Below, piece after piece: positions 40,653 through 50,129 of a DNA stretch of 64,000 nt. Both the position numbers and the translations under genes were made by a program. The stretch is from Hexactinellida sp. DTS-2022 (taxonomy: Eukaryota > Porifera > Hexactinellida), in NCBI GenBank assembly GCA_028753945.1, contig JAPNXP010000008.1:4154001-4218000 (forward strand), written 5' to 3'. Position 1 is the first letter of the stretch. Each line of letters begins with the position of its first letter. Below the pieces are notes generated by a model that saw nothing but the letters and a program-made list of their open reading frames with translations, did no database searches and had not been told where the DNA came from.

Positions 40653-43600
40653 ATGGCTCAGATATTCAATGAGGCTCCTTGTCAAGTCGAATCTAACGAA
40701 GATGTGTACGAATCCATGAATCTGCCTCCTCTGAAGGACAGCGAGATCGCACTCAGACTATTGATGCCTGGAAAGGTAGGATAACAAATTGTAATTATAA
40801 ATATAATTACAGTTTATAACACTGTCTTTAGGATGTTGGATCTATCATAGGAAAAGCAGGATCCCATATAAAACTCGTGCGTGAAACGGTAATACTATTT
40901 ACACTATTAATTAATCCCTTTGTCAACGGTAATATACGTCACTATGTTTTATAGAGTCACGCAAAGATCAACATATCTGACAATACAACAGCAGAAAGGT
41001 ACTTATTATTTAATTACAATTAACCAATGCTATATAATAACATTTCCCTTACACTGCCTCACTTCCCTGCGAGTTCCAGCCTATGACCGCCCCCTGAGTC
41101 CTTCCTTTAGAGACCCGACTAACTCACCCTAATCGCCTCCCTTCCTTCCTTCCCCAGACTAGTTACCATTAATGGATCCCCTGACTCAGTTTTGAAAGCT
41201 GTAAATTTGATGGCCTTCAAACTTGAGAAGGTACCTACGAACTATCCTATATCCATACACCTATTACCTAACCCCATTCATTATATTATTATACCCTGGT
41301 ATACCTACCTATTTATTGTACAATGTGTTGCATTTCAGGATTCTATGGCTGTGCCGAACCAAACTGGGATGAGCACTCCGCCGCTGCCGGGGGTCAGTTT
41401 CAATCTCCCCTTCCCCTCCACGCAGTGCGGCTCTTTTATAGGCAAGAGCGGCGCTAACATTAAAGATATCAGAGAGGTTAGTTATATGTACATAAATACT
41501 ATACACGGGGTTTTAAAGTATTTTGCTGAGTTTAATGGTAGACAAAGTTATTACATAAAAGTGCCATTTTCACCTCTATAATTCGCATTTACTCCCATTT
41601 ATATATATAATATTTACATTTACTTTCTTGTAGACAACAACAACATCAATTCAAGTATGCTCCCTCAGCACTTACAAGTCCCGTTATAATATATCAGCTG
41701 TTATTATTGCCTCTCCCGTTAGGTGGCTGGAGAGTGCCTGCCCGGATCCTCGGAGCGGATTATATGCATTCAGGGAAATCCGGAGGGCGTCACTAAAGTT
41801 ATCTACTATGTTTGTTCTGTCCTAATCGATGTAAGCAGTGAGATAGCCCATACAGTAGTGTTCCCCTAATGGCAATATTGCTCTATTAGCAAGTTATTTT
41901 CAGTCCTCAAGCGAGCATTTAATGTAATTTTTCTTCCTCTAAACAGCAAGTTCGCTTATTAGTAAGAAAATTTAATACAAAACACGACTTGCTATTACGC
42001 TAACGCCACTGTACATCTATAGTATGAATATTTATATTTAATATCCTATTTGTTTGTAGCACCCGGTTAGACATGACGTGGACTTGTACGAGCCAGACCG
42101 CTCGCCTATCCCACAGTCCTCTCCTCCTGCTAACGGACCATGGATGGCCTCATCCTACAAAGACATCGGGTATCGGTCTCACCAGCACAACAGCTACGGG
42201 CCCTACTCACCTCCCAACAGACCGCACGGGAGGGTAATTAATTCTAATAAATCTACCATTGTTTGTCTATAGAGATATACGTAGATATCAGTGTTTTGTA
42301 ATATGCTAATTAGTATGTGGGAATTCCTCAATATAATCTCATGCCTATTTGCTTCTTACCATCTTAAACAATTTCTATAAATTAGTTCTCACGAGGCACC
42401 AGAGCATTTCCTCCCATCCGAACAGATCAAAACGCAAACTTCCAAGACAGAGTAAGTTATATCTCTCTATTAAATACACAGTAGACTCTCGTTATAATGA
42501 AGTGTGACCTGTAAATTCCTTCGTTATATCCGGATATTCGTTATAAGTGGATAATAGTTAATCATTTAATGCTCTGGGGAAATCCATTTTGTTGTAAGCG
42601 GTTATTTCGTTATATCCGACTTGGTTATAACGGGAGTTTACTGTAATTAATCAAACCGTATACTAACCTAGTGTTTCCTTTAGTTAGTTAATATTGGTAG
42701 AGTTTACAAGCAGCGTGAGTTGAGCAATCACTTAATTCTTGTTTTCCTTTTCAATAATTAATTTTATAGATGGAGACCCTCATAACACACATATTATGTA
42801 TATCCCTAATGATGTGAGTTTGTTTAATTATTGTTATTTACACTGTGTTTATTGTATTTTTGCTATTAGTTGATCGGTTGTATCATTGGGAAGGCAGGTC
42901 AGAAGATTAATGAAATTAGGTAAGCTATTCTCTTAAACTTATACTATTGATTGTTTACAGATACCGTATTTACTCGAATAGTATCCTATGCAATTATTGA
43001 TTATTATTTGAGTTGAGCTACTATTTGCTATTTGAAGAAATAAATTAAACACCATTAACTAACCTGTTGACCGTATGATGATATATTTCCCGATTTTCTT
43101 AGTTATATTTAGCATCTATTCGCGTTTATTATTTATAAACCCCTTAGGCTTAGGGGGTCATAATTCGAGAAGAGTACTTTAGTGACTACTATTCGGTTAA
43201 ATCCGGTGCTATTTATACTATTCCGCTTAGAACGCTATCGGGAGCGACCATTAAGATCTCAGATCCGCTGGGGGACCAGCTGGAGAGAACAGTGACGATA
43301 TCAGGACCCATCGAGTCCATCGGCGTAGCCCAGTACCACATCAACTGCAGGTTACATGAGGTCGTATTCTCTTCCTTAAAAGTTGATTTTAAACAAATCC
43401 ACAATTCAATTTGATGCCAGTTTTTACAATGATATTATTATTATTTCAGTTGTATTCGCCTATTACCAGGTTACATTCAATGCCCAAGCGAGTATTTAAT
43501 ATTAGTTATGTATATTCCTCTAATTGCAGTTCGCCTGTTAGTGTTAGCAAGCAAATTTCATGCAAAATGCAACTTCCTATTAATTGAATTCCATTGTACA

Positions 43601-43706
43601 CGTATTTACTTACATTATCAATAATTTCTATAGACTTATAATGGAGCTATTGCCTTGTAGGATTCACGAAGAGGTAGTTATCAAAGCTAACAACCAGAAC
43701 ATTTAG
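40653..43706 (+). CDS. PCBP: Poly(rC)-binding protein with three KH domains
   Basis: Thirteen exons, 357 residues (PCBP2 is 365): 40653-40775, 40832-40888, 40955-40998, 41158-41230, 41339-41476, 41723-41830, 42060-42233, 42386-42451, 42684-42714, 42770-42813, 42870-42919, 43231-43350, 43661-43706. KH1 (about 35-98), KH2 (113-180) and KH3 (277-350) each have the GxxG loop: IIGKAGSHIK, FIGKSGANIK, IIGKAGQKIN. The KH1-KH2 pair, long linker and C-terminal KH3 are the PCBP/hnRNP K layout; these bind C-rich single-stranded RNA or DNA. A 31 bp exon (42684-42714) is needed to keep frame into KH3. Two donors are GTTAGT and GTTACA. Confidence 0.88.
41853..42011. mobile_element. Family E TIR element
   Basis: CAGTAGTGTTCCCCTAATGG to TTACGCTAACGCCACTG, 159 bp, TA on both sides, in a PCBP intron; internal CTAAACAGCAAGTTCGCTTA. 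Confidence 0.8.
42479..42643. mobile_element. Family D TIR element
   Basis: CAGTAGACTCTCGTTATAATG to TTGGTTATAACGGGAGTTTACTG, 165 bp, in a PCBP intron, with CTTCGTTATATCCGGATATT inside. Confidence 0.78.
43448..43607. mobile_element. Family E TIR element, degraded
   Basis: Begins CAGTTGTATTCGCCTATTAC and contains CCAAGCGAGTATTTAAT and CTAATTGCAGTTCGCCTGTT as in the other family E copies; in the last PCBP intron. Confidence 0.65.
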
Positions 43707-44063
43707 CAACACTTGTACGTATTATTTGGCAGAATCTCGCTCTATAGTTAGTATCTTTTCCTATCAGTTTGTTAGTTGTTATTACCTGTGTATTCTACTG
43801 TCTTGACTCTGTCTGCTACATTCTTAGGCAATAGACATTGAGTTGTACTTCCTTATTTGTTTGATTTCGAATTATGATAAATACGTATATTTCTAATTTG
43901 TTTATTATCGAACAAATATTCATATCTTCATATTTAGTTCATTTCTCTTAAATTCAGATTATTTCGGCCACATTTTGCTAGGTCCCCTTTTGATCACGAA
44001 ACTCAACCCTCCTTCAATCCTTGCAAATTCTCAATACTTTTATAGCTCCATTAATATACTAGA
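43707..44063. other. Spacer before the DsbA-like cluster
   Basis: AT-rich; no gene or repeat recognised. Confidence 0.45.
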
Positions 44064-44684
44064 ATGTCTGCCATGTTTCTCTTCACTTTGCTATTCTTTT
44101 CTTTGCTGTCTCAGAGCTCTGCTTTAGACAGAGATTCTGGTTATATCTTGATGGGCGACAGGAGTATGGATGTATTTATAGATGTGTTCTATGACAATTT
44201 ATGTTCTGATTGCGTTGCAAACTCCCCCATACTATTCCAGCTGGTTAGTCAGGAATACCTAAAGGGCAGACTGGGGGTGGCTATCAACATATTCCCGCTT
44301 CCGTATCACCACAACTCATTCTTCGCTGCCTGGGCCGGAGAGACCATTAGGCAGAAGGACCCGGACAAGTTCGTTCCGTACCTGCGCTACATATTCAGTC
44401 GCTACGACGACTTCATCGGCCAGGCGGTGGGGCTGACTGAGCCCGAGGTGCAGAGCAGGTACGCCAACTATACGGAGTCTGCCACTGGGATTAAGTCACA
44501 GATCGTACTGGACGGGTTTAGGAGTAGCGACCTGAACGAGAGAGCGAGACTAGCGTGGAAGTACGCATGCTACCGTAGCATAACCGGGACACCTACATTC
44601 ATTGTGAACGATGTTATTGTACCAGAGGCTTCTCAGTTCGATCTGGAACAATGGAACGATTTCCTTTCTAAGCTATTATACTAG
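44064..44684 (+). CDS. Secreted DsbA-like thioredoxin-fold protein, copy 1 (CxxC)
   Basis: Intronless, 206 residues with a signal peptide (about 1-20). The fold markers are VFIDVFYDNLC at the first strand, the active-site motif C47-S-D-C50, a helical insert, and TGTPTFIVND near the end, the cis-proline loop of DsbA-type oxidoreductases. CxxC suggests redox or disulfide chemistry in the secretory pathway or outside the cell. The gene 45236 is nearly identical over most of its length, down to silent sites, so the pair is a recent tandem duplication; 46522 is an older copy. The substrate is unknown. Confidence 0.75.
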   Translation: MSAMFLFTLLFFSLLSQSSALDRDSGYILMGDRSMDVFIDVFYDNLCSDCVANSPILFQLVSQEYLKGRLGVAINIFPLPYHHNSFFAAWAGETIRQKDPDKFVPYLRYIFSRYDDFIGQAVGLTEPEVQSRYANYTESATGIKSQIVLDGFRSSDLNERARLAWKYACYRSITGTPTFIVNDVIVPEASQFDLEQWNDFLSKLLY

Positions 44685-45235
44685 TTGGTATACACAATGC
44701 TCAATGCTCTTAGAATAAACATACTTTTGGTTATTTTATTTATTTTGCCTTTTAGCTAACTTGAGTTATGAATACTCTATATTGAAAATTTACTGTTGTT
44801 ATTTATTATGTGTATATTATTGCTCTTGTTATTTATTAAAAGATGTGTTTCTTTAATACCATTTGTCTTCACTGGGTTAAACAAAGCAATTGTAAATTCA
44901 AAAGGACTTGCAGTAGATATTGGTTATATTGATAATAGTAATCCGGCCTTTCATATATCACTTTGTTGGAGTTTAAATAAAGTGACCACATCTTCCCTAG
45001 CAATAATAATTATAACTCAGCTTTATTAAATCTTACAATGTTTGCTGTTAATTAGTTGATTGGACTCTTCCTAAGACCTAAGTATACACCTTATTTCTAT
45101 AACGAACTAATTTAGCTTCATACATAACATGATCCTCTAGTTGCCCTGAAACTCGTATTCTTACCACGGTTCACCTCATTTTCATGAGTTTGTTTCTATG
45201 CAATCCAATAGATATTCAATAGATATTCCTTAAAT
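44685..45235. other. Duplicated flank between DsbA-like copies 1 and 2
   Basis: AT-rich. The block GCAATTGTAAATTCAAAAGG plus CTTGCAGTAGATATT recurs downstream of copy 2 at 46010 and 46236, marking the duplicated 3' flank. Confidence 0.6.
44714..44719 (+). terminator. Polyadenylation signal AATAAA
   Basis: Canonical AATAAA 30 bp after the stop of DsbA-like copy 1. Confidence 0.55.
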
Positions 45236-45865
45236 ATGTCTGCCATGTTTCTCCTCGCTCTGCTATTCTCTGCTTTTCTGTCTCAGAGCTCTGCTGTAGA
45301 GGCACCTGACAGGCACTTTGGGTATAACTTGGTAGGAAACAGGAGTATGGATGTATTTATAGATGTGTTCTATGACAATATTTGTTCTGACTCCGCTGCA
45401 AACTCCCCCATACTATTCCAGCTGGTTAGTCAGGAATACCTAAAGGGCAAACTGGGGGTGGCTATCAACATATTCCCGCTTCCGTATCACCACAACTCAT
45501 TCTTCGCTGCCTGGGCCGGAGAGACCATTAGGCAGAAGGACCCGGACAAGTTCGTTCTGTACCTGCGCTACATATTCAGTCGCTACGACGACTTCATCGG
45601 CCAGGCGGTGGGGCTGACTGAGCCCGAGGTGCAGAGCAGGTACGCCAACTACACGGAGTCTGCCACTGGGATTAAGTCACAGATCGTACTGGACGGGTTT
45701 AGGAGTAGCGTCCTGAACGAGAGAGCGAGACTAGCGTGGAAGTACGCATGCTACCGTGGCATAACCGGGACACCTACATTCATTGTGAACGATGTTATTG
45801 TACCAGAGGCTTCCGAGTTCGATCTGAAACAATGGAACGATTTCCTTTCTAAGCTATTAGGCTAG
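45236..45865 (+). CDS. Secreted DsbA-like protein, copy 2 (CxxS)
   Basis: Intronless, 209 residues, signal peptide about 1-20. It is almost the same as copy 1 from residue 37 on, but the active site reads C50-S-D-S53: the second cysteine is Ser, by a change of the TGC codon region to TCC. TGTPTFIVND is kept. CxxS thioredoxin-fold proteins can bind or isomerise through one thiol but cannot close a disulfide in the normal way, so this copy has probably changed role. The rest of the protein stays open and conserved, so it is not an obvious pseudogene. Confidence 0.75.
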   Translation: MSAMFLLALLFSAFLSQSSAVEAPDRHFGYNLVGNRSMDVFIDVFYDNICSDSAANSPILFQLVSQEYLKGKLGVAINIFPLPYHHNSFFAAWAGETIRQKDPDKFVLYLRYIFSRYDDFIGQAVGLTEPEVQSRYANYTESATGIKSQIVLDGFRSSVLNERARLAWKYACYRGITGTPTFIVNDVIVPEASEFDLKQWNDFLSKLLG

Positions 45866-46521
45866 TTTATTCAATGCTTTTAGAACTAACACACTACTTT
45901 TGTTAGTATTTCTTTTAGGCTTTTAGCAACTGAAATTTCGAATGCTCTATAGTGAAATATATTTTATCTTCTCTTCCTTATAAAAGTTTAAATTCTATTA
46001 AACACGAAGCAATTGTAAATTAAAAGAACTTACAGTAGATATTAGTTATTGAAGTATTCCGGTATTTTTTATCTGAATTTTTGGAATTTGCTGTACAAGA
46101 CTGCAATAAAATTTTAATGGTTTTCATGTTACGCTTGTTGAAAACAACACATTTTAATAATTACTCTTGCAAATTTACGAAGCCTATAACACTGTACACT
46201 GATGATTAGTCGCATGAACTTTATATCAATTAAGCGATTGTGAATTCAAAAAGAACTTGCAGTAGATATTAATATAGTGATTGAAGTATTCCGGTATTTT
46301 TGATTTATCTGACTTTTTGGAATTTGCTGTACAAGACTGCAATAACATTTTAATGGTTTTCGTCTGATGTTATGCTCGTTGAAAACAACAAATTTCCATA
46401 ATTACTCTTACGAATTTACGAAGCCTATATATAATACTGTATGTAGTATGTGATTAGTCACATGCACTTTATATATTAAAGCAGTACTTCATCTCCTGCA
46501 TACAATACCACTCATTCTGCG
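45866..46521. repeat. Tandemly duplicated noncoding unit of about 230 bp
   Basis: Two copies, about 46005-46193 and 46235-46432, share ATTGAAGTATTCCGGTATTT, GGAATTTGCTGTACAAGACT and TTACGAAGCCTATA in the same order. They match the downstream flank of copy 1 in part. No gene is present. Confidence 0.8.
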
Positions 46522-47172
46522 ATGTCTCCATTAGTACTACTGCTGTCCCTGGGTTGCTGTATTGCCCTGACCGGAGCTCAGAGTCCGATCCCCCCCTCCC
46601 CCCCTGGCTACCTCTTCATGGGGTCCAGGGGAAGTCACCTGGTCATAGAGGTATTCTACGACAATCTCTGTTACGGATCAGCTAAGAACTGGCCTGTCTT
46701 CTACCAGGCTATTTCTCAGTTCTATAACGATAGTCTCGGTGTTATTATTCACATATTTCCTCTCCCGTACCATCGCAACTCATTTCTAGCCGCCTGGGCA
46801 GGGGAGACCATTCTGCACCACTGTCCCAGCAAATTCCCTGTATACATGAGTTACCTATTCCATTACTACGACGATTTTATAAGCCAGGCTGTAAACCTCA
46901 CAGAATCGGAAGTAAAGAATAAATTCGCTATCTACGCTGAGAAGTTGGCTGAGGTTGACTATGACGTCATTATGGACGGCTACAAGAACTCGTACTACAA
47001 TCTGGACGCGCGCTACGCTTGGAAGTACGCCTGCTCTCGCGGGGTGTCCGGCACGCCCACATTCCTAGCCAACGGTGTGGTTGTTCCGAACGCGAGCGGG
47101 TTCAGTTACTACACGTGGACTAATTTCATAAAGAAATTTATCCAGTCGGGGGATGAACAAGTTGCTATCTAA
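46522..47172 (+). CDS. Secreted DsbA-like protein, copy 3 (CxxS)
   Basis: Intronless, 216 residues, signal peptide about 1-19, then a short Pro/Ser-rich stretch. It is clearly homologous to copies 1 and 2 (VIEVFYDNLC, HIFPLPYHRNSFLAAWAGET, SGTPTFLANG) but much more diverged. The active site reads C50-Y-G-S53, again lacking the second cysteine. Its own 5' region has a TATATTAA-type box about 50 bp upstream of the start. Unlike copies 1 and 2 it has extra sequons, consistent with a secreted glycoprotein. Confidence 0.75.
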   Translation: MSPLVLLLSLGCCIALTGAQSPIPPSPPGYLFMGSRGSHLVIEVFYDNLCYGSAKNWPVFYQAISQFYNDSLGVIIHIFPLPYHRNSFLAAWAGETILHHCPSKFPVYMSYLFHYYDDFISQAVNLTESEVKNKFAIYAEKLAEVDYDVIMDGYKNSYYNLDARYAWKYACSRGVSGTPTFLANGVVVPNASGFSYYTWTNFIKKFIQSGDEQVAI

Positions 47173-47480
47173 TCTTGAATGAGATTATTCGTCACTTCCC
47201 AAATTCTGAATTGTACATTTCAGTTAACCTCACTTATATAACTATTCATCTATTTCAGTAATTTTGCCACTTATGTATATTTGAATAATATTTTTGTTTA
47301 GAAACTAGAGCCTACATTGTTTAGGTTAGTTTAATTTCCAACCGCGCTTCGTTTTGCTAGGTCGCTTCTCTAGACACACACATATCAGACTATAGTATAA
47401 ATAGATATACAGCATTGTGTTGAAATAGTATATATTCTATTTGGCATTGTTCTGTATAAACTAGCGTTTCCTTGACTATA

Positions 47481-48269
47481 ATGGAGGAAGATAACTTTAA
47501 GACTACAACTGAGGATGGAAAGAAAGGGAAGAAAACCCTGCATGGCTTCAAACTAACTTTCGGTCGCTGCTTTGACTTTTTTATAATCGCGATTAATATT
47601 GTAGTGTTTGCTTTTAGCTTTCTTGCTTTTATTTGTATTTGCATTTTGTTGGTCACCGCAGCTTCGGCAGTTAGTAGCATCGGTGGTTCTTCCAGTGAGA
47701 CCTGCATCTTGTTTGCGACCGCTGATGAGAACAACAATGTCATACAGTTTGGCTCGAGTAGTATTTGCTATTTCGTGCTAATCTCACCGGTAATTATTTG
47801 GTGTTTCCTACTATTCACGATTCTGTTCCTCTCTCTCAAGATTTGTCGTGCGTGGAACATCAGTTTTTTTGAGATTATTCTGTGTGGGATATCGATAGTT
47901 TGTTTGGTTTTGGCTGTAATAGTAACCATAACACTGACAATTGGACACGGTGTAACGTGTGGAAACGTAGCCAAACTCAACATTCCTAACACTACGTTTA
48001 AACAGTCGTGTTCGGGTTTAGTATACTACACCAGTAGTGACACAATACCATTTGAGGGCATTTTGGCTACTGCAGAAGTTACTCTTTGGATCACGTGCAT
48101 CGTTCTCGTAATACTCTCGATTATCTACTTCTTTCGAATCGTTGTATTCTCAAGACGCAGGATTAACAAAGAGAAAAAGAAAGCTAAATTAGCAATTGAA
48201 GAGAAAGTGAAAAAGGATCAGAAAACTCTAAAAACTGATGAACTCGAAGAGAAAGCCTCTTCAACTTAA
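47481..48269 (+). CDS. Four-transmembrane orphan protein, copy 2
   Basis: Intronless, 262 residues from ATG 47481. Four hydrophobic segments with the family spacing: the first preceded by FKLTFGRCFDFFIIAIN, the second followed by LFLSLKICRAWN. Loop cysteines match those of 16957 (CILFATADE...SSICY and VTCGNVAKLN...KQSCSG). It is the most divergent of the three copies, with a long Lys/Glu-rich cytosolic tail. Coding DNA is AT-rich. The function is unknown. Confidence 0.72.
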   Translation: MEEDNFKTTTEDGKKGKKTLHGFKLTFGRCFDFFIIAINIVVFAFSFLAFICICILLVTAASAVSSIGGSSSETCILFATADENNNVIQFGSSSICYFVLISPVIIWCFLLFTILFLSLKICRAWNISFFEIILCGISIVCLVLAVIVTITLTIGHGVTCGNVAKLNIPNTTFKQSCSGLVYYTSSDTIPFEGILATAEVTLWITCIVLVILSIIYFFRIVVFSRRRINKEKKKAKLAIEEKVKKDQKTLKTDELEEKASST

Positions 48270-49024
48270 GATGCTATTCGCTCTTTCATTAGATAGTGTA
48301 ATGTTCTTTATACGTATAGGAGTGAATTTGATATTGTAGTAAACCTTTAGTTTTGGGTATTATTCTTATATTGTATATTTGAGTGGAAACTGAATTATAT
48401 TATCCGACGTAAGAATATTCCTAGCAATTGGGGATAAATAATTTATCACTTTATTAATTTGGCGTTCGTACAAACTTGGTTCTACTGTGATTAATTATAG
48501 TTTGCTGAACCGATCCATTGGCCATACAACTAACTGTTTCTGTAATATTGGGGCCTAACCAATGCAGGCTCACGAGTAATAATTTATATTAGAGCTCTGT
48601 CTAGACTACCTCAGGTGGATAATACTCTACAATTACCCATAAAATATGGAGGTTTATAATGAGTCTATTTCTTATGGATGATGATTGAAGAATGATTGTA
48701 CATTAATTAATTAGATATTTAATCAACTTGCTGTTTGGACATAATATTAGTTCATAGAAAATACCTGAATTGCTTAGAAATTAGACACTCTTGCTATGGA
48801 ATGTATTTCTGAGGATTAATTTAAAAGTATGGTGGTTGCAACTAAATCCTTTTCTTTAATTAATTAGTAATTGTTCATGCAAGGAGTGTCTGAATGTTCA
48901 CCGATACTGTAACCTCGTGGCCTTATAAGGTTTTAACTTTCGGGATGCCATATAAAAGGGCTCATGTAGGTATATCCAGGCATAATTACTTTACTCCTGA
49001 ACTCTTATACAATTAATATTTCTG
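48270..49024. other. Spacer between four-TM copies 2 and 3
   Basis: AT-rich, 755 bp. Apart from the TATA box near its end I see no gene or clear repeat; a short GTTCGTACAAACTTGGTTCT stretch near 48465 may be a family A relic. Confidence 0.45.
48951..48958 (+). promoter_or_regulatory. TATA box of four-TM copy 3
   Basis: TATAAAAG, a full consensus TATA box, 76 bp upstream of the ATG at 49034. Confidence 0.6.
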
Positions 49025-49033
49025 TTGGACATA

Positions 49034-49762
49034 ATGGGTGAGAAAGACGAAAAGAAGGAAAAGAAGGAAAAGAAGAAGATTGAGGACCGCGGTTTTAAAG
49101 TTACCCTTGGTCGATTCGTAGATATAATATTGGTTGGTTTATCTGTGCTAATAATTATATTTAGCTTATTGTCGTTCATCTCAATCGCTTCGTCTTATGC
49201 CCTCAGTTCTCGTAGAGCCACGGTGCCCGGTAAATCCTGCATACTCTTCAGCAGCGCCATTAACGGAACCACTGACCTTTCCCTGGGCCCGAGCGGAAGC
49301 TGCATATTAGTCCTAATAACTCCCATTGTTATCTGGGCAGCCATCTTTCCGTTAATCGCTTTCCTTTCTCTGAAAATCTGGCAGGCTTGGAGCTTGACTT
49401 TTCTTGTGTATATGTGGAGTCTTATAATCGGTCTGCTATTCATCTTCGTGCTGGTCGTGTCATCTGTGGTGACCATAGGCGAGAAGTACACCTGCAATCA
49501 AGTTGCCACGCTACTACATCCGGTATCTGGAATGCAGCAGTGTAGCCAGGGAGGAGCCTACCTGAACGGGACTATGGGGTTCGACGGGTATCTCCGTTTC
49601 GATGACCTCATCGACACTACTGAGGCTGGCTTGTGGATTAGCACGGTTGTCATATTTATCATATTTGTTATTTACGTTATGCGGTGTGTACTGTGGTCGT
49701 TTCGCCTCTGTAGGAAATCCACTAAAGGAAAGTCCAGGCTGTCCACCTCCAGCAAGGTTTAA
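49034..49762 (+). CDS. Four-transmembrane orphan protein, copy 3
   Basis: Intronless, 242 residues from ATG 49034. A Lys/Glu-rich N-terminus precedes four hydrophobic segments. It is close to 16957: the shared blocks FLSLKIW, VYMWSLI, CSQGGAYLNGT, GYLRFDD and TEAGLWIST align without gaps. The two loop cysteine pairs are conserved. It carries a good TATA box upstream, and the tail is short and basic, with Ser/Thr at the end. Copies 2 and 3 are adjacent and plus-strand; copy 1 lies about 30 kb away. Confidence 0.75.
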   Translation: MGEKDEKKEKKEKKKIEDRGFKVTLGRFVDIILVGLSVLIIIFSLLSFISIASSYALSSRRATVPGKSCILFSSAINGTTDLSLGPSGSCILVLITPIVIWAAIFPLIAFLSLKIWQAWSLTFLVYMWSLIIGLLFIFVLVVSSVVTIGEKYTCNQVATLLHPVSGMQQCSQGGAYLNGTMGFDGYLRFDDLIDTTEAGLWISTVVIFIIFVIYVMRCVLWSFRLCRKSTKGKSRLSTSSKV

Positions 49763-49992
49763 CTTAGTGACTAAGTTCCTATTTCCTAGATGTCTGTATT
49801 TCCTATTTTCTTTCTATACTCACCTGTTTTAGTTACTGTGCTTTTGTGGATATTTTAGCAATTATATGACTATTCTGTACCTTAGAATGTACACCACTAT
49901 TTGTATTATTCTTTTATTATTAAACCTACATACTATTATTGTTTTGTACTTATTTATACCACGTCCCAATACGAGATAATATAAAGAATATA

Positions 49993-50076
49993 CAGTAAGT
50001 CTCGTTAGTACGAACACGGTTAATACGGGCACCTGTAGTACGAATTTTGGAGAAGGAGAATAAACTTTGACTAACG
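49993..50076. mobile_element. Family A TIR element, truncated
   Basis: CAGTAAGTCTCGTTAGTACG with CGAACACGGTTAATACGGGC; the second arm is missing. It lies in the 367 bp spacer before the next gene. Confidence 0.6.
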
Positions 50077-50129
50077 ATATTTGACTGAAACCATCAAATT
50101 AAATAACTCATTTAATTTAGTCCCTACTT

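Noticed and set aside
44796..45029. A 77-codon frame between DsbA-like copies 1 and 2
   Set aside because: Lies in the duplicated noncoding flank, AT-rich and hydrophobic by composition, not kept open in the copies at 46010 and 46236.
45236..45865. DsbA-like copy 2 as a pseudogene or assembly duplicate
   Set aside because: It has its own start and signal peptide, an intact frame, a different flank and several coding differences from copy 1.
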